From a bacterium SM23_31 (GTDB lineage: Bacteria > SM23-31), in NCBI GenBank assembly GCA_001304035.1, contig LJUD01000058.1, positions 1 through 11,279 on the forward strand: a stretch of 11,279 nucleotides of DNA, in the 5' to 3' direction. The notes under the pieces were generated by a model. That model saw only the letters and a list, made by a program, of their open reading frames with translations, searched no databases and was not told where the DNA came from. A program made the translations under genes and the position numbers. The first letter of the stretch is position 1; each line of letters opens with the position of its first letter. Of this stretch, positions 6,806-11,279 are shown piece by piece.

Positions 6806-7975
6806 ATGGCTGATAATAATGTTTATATTCGTAAAATCATTTTAAGTGTTCTGGGTTTTCTCCTTCTCATATTTTCAGGGATAAGCTTTTATAAACACAG
6901 GCATCTGGAAGAACACGTTGTACTTGGTGAAGGAGTAACGGAAGTAAAAAAGCTGAGCGACTATTTTGATGGAGTCAAAGGCACCATAAACGACTGCAAT
7001 ATCTATATTCTTGAAGGTAAAGAGCCGGGCGCGACTCTGTTTGTTATGGGCGCATCGCATCCTGAAGAACCCGCCGGCAGGCTCGCTCCCTGGATATTTG
7101 TTGAAAATGGCGTTATGGAAAAGGGCAGATTGATTGTTGTATTGAGCGCAAACAGAAGCGGCACAACCGTCACCCGGTTAGGCGGCGGTTACCCTCCCGA
7201 TTATACGATCCCGACAGGATGGGGAGAACAAAAATTCAGAATGGGCGACCGGTGGGCTAATCCTCTCGACCAGTGGCCCGACCCGGAAGTGTATATCCAT
7301 TATCCGAGCAGGCAGAACCTTGCCTATGTGGATATACGAAATCTGAACAGAGCCTGGCCCGGAAGACCAAACGGCACTTTGACCGAAAAAACGTGCTATG
7401 CCTTTATGGAATTGATCAGGAAAGAAAAGGTAGATATCTTTATTGACCTGCATGAAGCGGAACTGCAGTATCCCGTTATCAGCACAATAGTTGCACACGA
7501 AAAGGGGCATGAACTTGCCGCGGTTGTATCAATGGTGCTTACCGACATGGGTGAGTTCAATATGGGTATGGAATATTCTCCAAAATCTCTTCACGGATTG
7601 TCACACCGGGAGGTCGGTGATTTTTCCGATGCGATTTCGCTTCTCTTTGAAGCGCCGGAACCCTTCCTCGATGCGACAAGAGGTAAAACAACAAGAGAAC
7701 AGCTCCTAACGGGGAAGGATGAGTTTATTGTCAAAGCGGGGGAACACGGGCTGCTATTTGAAAAAATAGATGAAAACGGCTGGCCCATCGATGTCCGCGT
7801 CGGAAGGCATACATCGGCAGTCCTGATGACAATGGAAATCTGGACTGAAGAACATCCCGATATGTCTCTTGTCTGCATAAATGTCCCGGGATACGCTGAG
7901 GTTATCGAGAATGGGATCGGTTATTATTTAAAAGATCCATTCAGGGCAAATCCCGAACGCGTGATTATTGAATAA
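6806..7975 (+). CDS. Membrane-anchored M14-type zinc hydrolase (succinylglutamate desuccinylase/aspartoacylase group)
   Basis: A 389-residue zinc-dependent hydrolase of the M14 carboxypeptidase superfamily, in the branch that includes succinylglutamate desuccinylase and aspartoacylase. Such enzymes remove acyl groups from amino acids or cut C-terminal residues. Visible active-site parts: zinc ligands His85 and Glu88 in GASHPEEPAG (82-91), the substrate-carboxylate Asn-Arg in NLNRAWPG (179-186; N181, R182), the third zinc ligand His216 in IDLHEA (213-218), and a candidate general base Glu282 in LLFEAPE. A single hydrophobic helix at residues ~9-27 after a short basic start suggests that it is tethered to the inner membrane with the catalytic domain outside; ordinary family members are cytosolic. 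Start ATG 6806 has AAGGGAG (6795-6801) just upstream, overlapping the stop of the preceding small gene. Its place directly behind the permease suggests that it processes the substrate before uptake. The substrate is unknown. Confidence 0.85.
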   Translation: MADNNVYIRKIILSVLGFLLLIFSGISFYKHRHLEEHVVLGEGVTEVKKLSDYFDGVKGTINDCNIYILEGKEPGATLFVMGASHPEEPAGRLAPWIFVENGVMEKGRLIVVLSANRSGTTVTRLGGGYPPDYTIPTGWGEQKFRMGDRWANPLDQWPDPEVYIHYPSRQNLAYVDIRNLNRAWPGRPNGTLTEKTCYAFMELIRKEKVDIFIDLHEAELQYPVISTIVAHEKGHELAAVVSMVLTDMGEFNMGMEYSPKSLHGLSHREVGDFSDAISLLFEAPEPFLDATRGKTTREQLLTGKDEFIVKAGEHGLLFEKIDENGWPIDVRVGRHTSAVLMTMEIWTEEHPDMSLVCINVPGYAEVIENGIGYYLKDPFRANPERVIIE

Positions 7976-8028
7976 GAGAATCGGTCGGTTAATTAATTTT
8001 GATGTAGAACTGCTAAAAAGCCGTATCG

Positions 8029-8034
8029 TATAAT
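8029..8034 (+). promoter_or_regulatory. Possible -10 element upstream of C69 copy B
   Basis: A perfect TATAAT at 8029-8034, about 140 bp before the start of the next gene. No convincing -35 hexamer is found 16-18 bp upstream (best TAGAAC at 8005-8010, 3 of 6). If used, it would give a leader of about 130 nt that contains the inverted repeat at 8050-8118. Confidence 0.3.
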
Positions 8035-8049
8035 AAGATTAATAAGTTA

Positions 8050-8118
8050 GAGAGCACGGAGATGTATTATAAAATTCATTTCAACTCGGAAGACATTTAA
8101 TATTTTCTCTGTGTACTC
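8050..8118 (+). repeat. Imperfect inverted repeat in the leader of C69 copy B
   Basis: GAGAGCACGGAGA (8050-8062) faces TCTCTGTGTACTC (8106-8118); 10 of 13 positions pair by Watson-Crick rules, and the mismatches include G-U-tolerant ones. The loop is about 43 nt. No T-run follows, so it is not a normal terminator. It could fold in the leader RNA of the downstream gene, or be chance. Confidence 0.3.
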
Positions 8119-8172
8119 CCCGATTATTCGGGATTAACATATTGACATTACTTTTTTAAAAGGAGGAGCATT

Positions 8173-9843
8173 ATGGGAAATGTAAATCTTAAAAAAGTCC
8201 TTTGGCCGTTAGCTTTCTTAACCGTTTTCGCATTCATTGCGGGCATGTTTTTTATGTCCGCTCAACCATCTCAATCGCCGCAAGCAGTACAGGAACAGCT
8301 TGAGTTTTCCGATGAAGATTTTATAGGCTGTACCAGTATCATGGTAGGTAAACTGGCATCTACCGACGGCTCTGTAATGACCGCTCACTCATGTGACGGT
8401 AATTACAGGACATGGTTGAGAATCGAACCCCATGCAAAGCATGAGCCGGGTACAATGACAGAGCTCAGAAGTGGTTATTTACATACTGAGTTTCCTCAGG
8501 ATAGAAATCGCGTATCAAGGAAAGGAGAAATACCGCAAGTTCCGGAGACCTATGCTTTTATGAACGTAGCCTACCCCTGTATGAACGAAAAACAGCTCGG
8601 TATCGGCGAGACTACTATCGGGGGCAGAAGAGAGCTCCGTAATAACGAGGGAATGTTCATGATCGAAGAGTTGCAGCGTATCGTATTAGAGAGATGCACC
8701 ACGGCAAGAGAAGCAATTCGTCTTATCGGTGAACTTGTGAAGCAGTACGGATACGGTGATAGCGGTGAATGTCTTACGTTTGTCGACCCGAAGGAGGTCT
8801 GGCATTTTGAGATTATGGGAGCCGGTCCCATTGAAATCGGAGCCGTCTGGGCGGCTGTACGCTTACCTGACGACCATGTCGGTGTCTCGGCTAATATTCC
8901 GAGAATCAGCACATTGGATGTCAATAATCCCGATTACTACATGGCCTCCGATAATGTATTCTCTCTCGCAGAGGAAATGGGCTGGTGGGATCCGAACAGC
9001 GGCGTGCCTTTTAAATTCTGGGAAGCCTACAGCGGCAGGAGACCCTATTCTACTCGTGAGTTCTATGTCCTGAGCACTATGGCTCCGTCATTGGATCTTA
9101 ACATGGATATGGAAGAGCTTCCCTTCTCAGTCAAACCGGATAAAAAGGTTTCTATCAGGGATATGATGAGATATTACAGGGAAACCTATGAAGGAACGGA
9201 ATTAGATATAACGAAAGACATCCTTATACCTCAGTATACAAGGCCCCGAAGAGGAGAACCACAGCCAGCCGAACAACAACCGCCTCAGATGGTAAAAAGC
9301 CCGTTAGCAGGTCCCTGGATGAGCAGCGATCTAAGAACTCTTGTAAACGCTTTCAAACCGGAAACTGTCGGGAGCGTAAGAGCGATTGCCTCATCCGGAT
9401 GTTCATATTCTCAAATTATTCAATGCCGTGACTGGCTGCCCGACGAGATCGGCGGAATTGCATGGTTTTCCTTCGGGAATCCCGGTCAGAGCCCGAGAAT
9501 ACCTATATTCGCAGGAACCACGGAGCTTCCGGGGAGCTTTGAAATGTGCGGACAAAAAAAATACCGCACCGATGCCGCATTATGGACATTTCGATTCACA
9601 AACCGCCTGGCAAATGTCAAGTGGGGTGTCGCACGGATAGATATCGAAGGAGCCGTTCAGGATTTTGAAGAAAGGGCTTTAGAGGAACTCCCCGGTCTTG
9701 AGCAAAAAGTTCGGGAGCTCTATAAAGAAGACCCGGAAAAGTGCAAAAAATTCGTCACAAGGTATACCAATGACTTTGCCCTGGCAACAATGGCAAAATG
9801 GCGGGAACTCGGTGAAAAATTCATTACTACTCTTCTAAGGTAA
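8173..9843 (+). CDS. Secreted or anchored C69-family dipeptidase, copy B
   Basis: Second C69 (former U34) Ntn-hydrolase, 556 residues. A basic start and hydrophobic helix (residues ~9-29) form a signal peptide or anchor, then a polar, Gln/Glu-rich linker leads to the predicted nucleophile Cys53 (CTSIMVGKLASTDGS, 53-67). The Asp of DGS (D65) and Asp75 are kept; His72 stands where the family consensus, as I recall it, has Arg. The IGETT block is NEKQLGIGETTIGG (138-151), followed by VWAAVRLPDDHVGVSAN and the usual helical tail (LPGLEQKVRELYKEDPEKCKKF in two pieces). It is longer than copy A because of its N-terminal linker and a Pro/Gln-rich insert at about residues 356-385. A strong ribosome site, AAGGAGG (8160-8166), lies 6 bp before ATG. 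It is closer to copy C than to copy A: both share ASDNVFSLAEEM and the W-W-D-P motif. It probably acts outside the inner membrane on short peptides; specificity is unknown. Confidence 0.92.
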   Translation: MGNVNLKKVLWPLAFLTVFAFIAGMFFMSAQPSQSPQAVQEQLEFSDEDFIGCTSIMVGKLASTDGSVMTAHSCDGNYRTWLRIEPHAKHEPGTMTELRSGYLHTEFPQDRNRVSRKGEIPQVPETYAFMNVAYPCMNEKQLGIGETTIGGRRELRNNEGMFMIEELQRIVLERCTTAREAIRLIGELVKQYGYGDSGECLTFVDPKEVWHFEIMGAGPIEIGAVWAAVRLPDDHVGVSANIPRISTLDVNNPDYYMASDNVFSLAEEMGWWDPNSGVPFKFWEAYSGRRPYSTREFYVLSTMAPSLDLNMDMEELPFSVKPDKKVSIRDMMRYYRETYEGTELDITKDILIPQYTRPRRGEPQPAEQQPPQMVKSPLAGPWMSSDLRTLVNAFKPETVGSVRAIASSGCSYSQIIQCRDWLPDEIGGIAWFSFGNPGQSPRIPIFAGTTELPGSFEMCGQKKYRTDAALWTFRFTNRLANVKWGVARIDIEGAVQDFEERALEELPGLEQKVRELYKEDPEKCKKFVTRYTNDFALATMAKWRELGEKFITTLLR

Positions 9844-9918
9844 TTTAAAAACTCCGGTAATTAGTATCCGGTTGTAATATTATAGAAATATTGTTTACTT
9901 TAGAGCGTTAATCTTGTA

Positions 9919-9963
9919 GGGGCGGGTTTTTAGTGTAAGCCGTTGCTGCGTGAAATCCGCCCC
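9919..9963. repeat. GC-rich palindromic intergenic element
   Basis: GGGGCGGGTTT (9919-9929) pairs with AAATCCGCCCC (9953-9963): ten Watson-Crick pairs and one G-T wobble around a loop of 23 nt. Its arms are far more GC-rich than the surrounding DNA. Dispersed palindromes beginning TAGGGGCG are common between genes of many environmental bacteria, so this is probably one copy of such a repeat. It lacks the T-run of an intrinsic terminator but may still end or protect the upstream transcript. Confidence 0.6.
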
Positions 9964-10070
9964 CATGAGCGTAATGTTATAAGAAGTTGTTTTTTCCATT
10001 TCGGCACACCCTGATAACGGAAACTTAGAAATTTTATATTTTTTTATCTTTTTTGTAAATTTTAACTTAG

Positions 10071-10128
10071 ATGCTGAAACAAGTCTCCTGAACTGACCAC
10101 TTAAATGGCAGCATGACAGTAGTCTGTC
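10071..10128. repeat. Second palindromic repeat-like element, apparently interrupted
   Basis: ATGCTGAAACAAG at 10071-10083 and CAGCATGACAG at 10109-10119 match the two ends of a dispersed palindrome that I recall from many environmental genomes (ATGCTGAAACAAGTTC then AGCATGACA). Here about 20 bp separate the halves. ATGCTG (10071-10076) pairs with CAGCAT (10109-10114). A nested hairpin, GACAG-TAGT-CTGTC, follows at 10115-10128, and a near-palindrome, CCACTTAAATGG, lies at 10097-10108. The link to the known repeat is from memory. Confidence 0.4.
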
Positions 10129-10290
10129 CTGTTATTACCTTCTGCTGAGTGGGATTAGGATTTTTTTAACTTTTTTACAAAAGCTCTAATCTTTATACCA
10201 ATTTGACCGCACGGTAATGAATCTTTGTATCAATCATGTTAATCGATGTCGGATTGTGAAAGTAAATTAATCATAAAGTGAAGAAATGGA

Positions 10291-10296
10291 TATAAT
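10291..10296 (+). promoter_or_regulatory. Possible -10 element upstream of C69 copy C
   Basis: A perfect TATAAT 51 bp before the first start codon of copy C. Candidate -35 sequences at 16-18 bp spacing match only 3 of 6 (TAATCA, TTAATC). It would give a leader of about 45 nt that includes the strong GAAAGGAG ribosome site (10336-10343). Confidence 0.3.
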
Positions 10297-10347
10297 TTAG
10301 TGCGTGAATTTCCACACCTATAGCATATTGAATTTGAAAGGAGAAAA

Positions 10348-11279
10348 ATGATGAGAAAACTTCTAAATGCAAAAAGTTTACTTCTTTTCGGTTTTGCAGC
10401 CATACTTACGGTCTTTTTGTTGTCTTCGATTTACACCCCGCCTGCAGCAAACGTCCAGGAAATAGAGTACGACGGGTGTACAAGTGTTATAGTTGGTAAA
10501 TCGGCATCTGTCGACGGCTCAACAATGACCTCACACTCATGCGACAGCGGAACAGACCGGACGTGGATAAATATTGTCCCGTACATAAAACATGAACCTG
10601 GAGATATGTGTGAAATTTATCTCCAGCCAAAAAGGACACAAGGGCCCGATGATCCGGACAGGCTTGTTGGAGGGGAGATTCCCCAGGTACCGGAAACCTA
10701 TGCATACATGAATACAGCATACCCGGTAATGAACGAGCACCAGCTCGCCATAGGAGAAACCACGTTTGGCGGGAAACGCGAACTGAGATCCAGTGAAGGA
10801 TTGATCGATTGTCCGGAGCTTTACCGGCTCGCTCTTGAGCGCGCTAAAACCGCACGGGAAGCAATTAAAGTAATCGATGAATTGACAAAAAAATACGGTT
10901 ATAATGATGGCGGTGAATGTTTTACCTTTGCAGACCCCAACGAGACATGGCATTTCGAGATACTTGGGCCCGGAAGAGGAAAAGTAGGCGCAGTATGGGC
11001 GGCAGTCCGTATACCTGATGACCATGTAGGCGTATCTGCAAATGCAAGCCGCATCCGGCAGATTGACATCAGCGATCCGGATAATTACATGGCGTCTGAC
11101 AATGTGTTTTCTCTTGCTGAGGAAATGGACTGGTGGGACCCTAAAAGCGGCGAACCGTTTGAATTCTGCTATGCCTATGCGTCGCGCACAAGTATGGGCA
11201 GCCGCCTGCGGGAATGGCGCGCGCTCAGCCTTGTTGCGCCCTCGCTCAGACTCGATCCTAATGCAGAAAATTATCCGTT
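10348..11279 (+). CDS. Secreted or anchored C69-family dipeptidase, copy C, 3' end cut by the window
   Basis: Third C69 Ntn-hydrolase, open to the last base with no stop, so about 310 residues are seen of an expected 490-560. Two adjacent ATG codons (10348, 10351) follow GAAAGGAG (10336-10343); the second has the more usual spacing of 7 bp. A basic start and hydrophobic helix (residues ~11-27) are followed by a short propeptide-like linker (PPAANVQEIEYDG) and the predicted nucleophile Cys44 (CTSVIVGKSASVDGS). Asp56 of DGS and Asp66 are kept; His63 takes the place where the recalled family consensus has Arg. The next blocks are NEHQLAIGETTFGGKREL, VWAAVRIPDDHVGVSAN and ASDNVFSLAEEMDWWDP, nearly the same as in copy B. 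It is thus the sister of copy B, either a tandem duplication or a co-inherited paralog, and probably has the same extracytoplasmic site of action. Specificity is unknown. Confidence 0.9.
   Translation, partial: MMRKLLNAKSLLLFGFAAILTVFLLSSIYTPPAANVQEIEYDGCTSVIVGKSASVDGSTMTSHSCDSGTDRTWINIVPYIKHEPGDMCEIYLQPKRTQGPDDPDRLVGGEIPQVPETYAYMNTAYPVMNEHQLAIGETTFGGKRELRSSEGLIDCPELYRLALERAKTAREAIKVIDELTKKYGYNDGGECFTFADPNETWHFEILGPGRGKVGAVWAAVRIPDDHVGVSANASRIRQIDISDPDNYMASDNVFSLAEEMDWWDPKSGEPFEFCYAYASRTSMGSRLREWRALSLVAPSLRLDPNAENYP

Larger units (their letters stand above)
9844..10347. other. 504-bp intergenic gap with two palindromic elements
   Basis: No gene is visible on either strand. The gap holds a GC-rich palindrome (9919-9963), T-rich tracts (9988-9995 and 10038-10054), a second palindromic element (10071-10128), another T-rich stretch (10160-10180) and a candidate -10 box (10291-10296). 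CCGG occurs twice 10 bp apart just after the stop of copy B, but the 4-bp pairing without a T-run is too weak to call a terminator. Confidence 0.6.

Noticed and set aside
8142..8147. Perfect -35-like TTGACA just before C69 copy B
   Set aside because: Only 25 bp separate it from the start codon, and the -10 position would fall in the ribosome site with no TATAAT-like sequence.
10097..10108. CCACTTAAATGG as the end of an IS21-like insertion sequence
   Set aside because: No transposase remnant, paired terminal repeat or target duplication could be found nearby; a palindromic repeat explains the region better.

Overview
The window is a dense block of bacterial DNA in which every gene lies on the + strand. 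It holds eight protein-coding genes and no RNA genes, CRISPR array or intact mobile element. Shine-Dalgarno sites are strong (AAGGAG types), signal peptides and membrane anchors are common, and base composition is moderate, AT-rich between genes. The gene families suggest a Gram-negative, probably anaerobic, amino-acid or peptide-using bacterium. I cannot name the phylum from this sequence.

Layout: (1) 2-1273, the 3' part of an NhaC-type Na+/H+ antiporter cut by the left edge. (2) about 1423-2547, a membrane-anchored protein that I recognise as the 'poly-gamma-glutamate system protein' (PgsW-like) family. (3) a 505-bp gap without a convincing gene. (4) 3053-4528, a secreted C69-family dipeptidase (copy A). 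(5) 4645-7975, a compact run that looks like one operon: a secreted DUF6305-like protein, a DctM/ion-transporter-type 12-TM permease, a 54-residue two-helix membrane protein not usually called by gene finders, and a membrane-anchored M14-type zinc deacylase/carboxypeptidase of the succinylglutamate desuccinylase/aspartoacylase group. (6) 8173-9843, C69 copy B. (7) a 504-bp gap with two palindromic repeat-like elements. (8) about 10351 to the right edge, C69 copy C, truncated by the window.

Taken together (inference): the proteins fit an extracytoplasmic system that cuts peptides or N-acyl/gamma-linked amino acids outside the cytoplasmic membrane. Three exported C69 Ntn-hydrolases and an anchored M14 enzyme would hydrolyse the substrate, and the DctM-like permease, with its secreted partner and mini membrane subunit, would import the product. 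The NhaC antiporter could support sodium-coupled uptake. The PgsW-like protein hints at poly-gamma-glutamate or a related gamma-glutamyl polymer, but no PgsB/PgsC/PgsA (CapB/C/A) gene is visible here, so the substrate is unproven. The most interesting part is the module at 4645-7975 together with the three divergent C69 paralogs around it.
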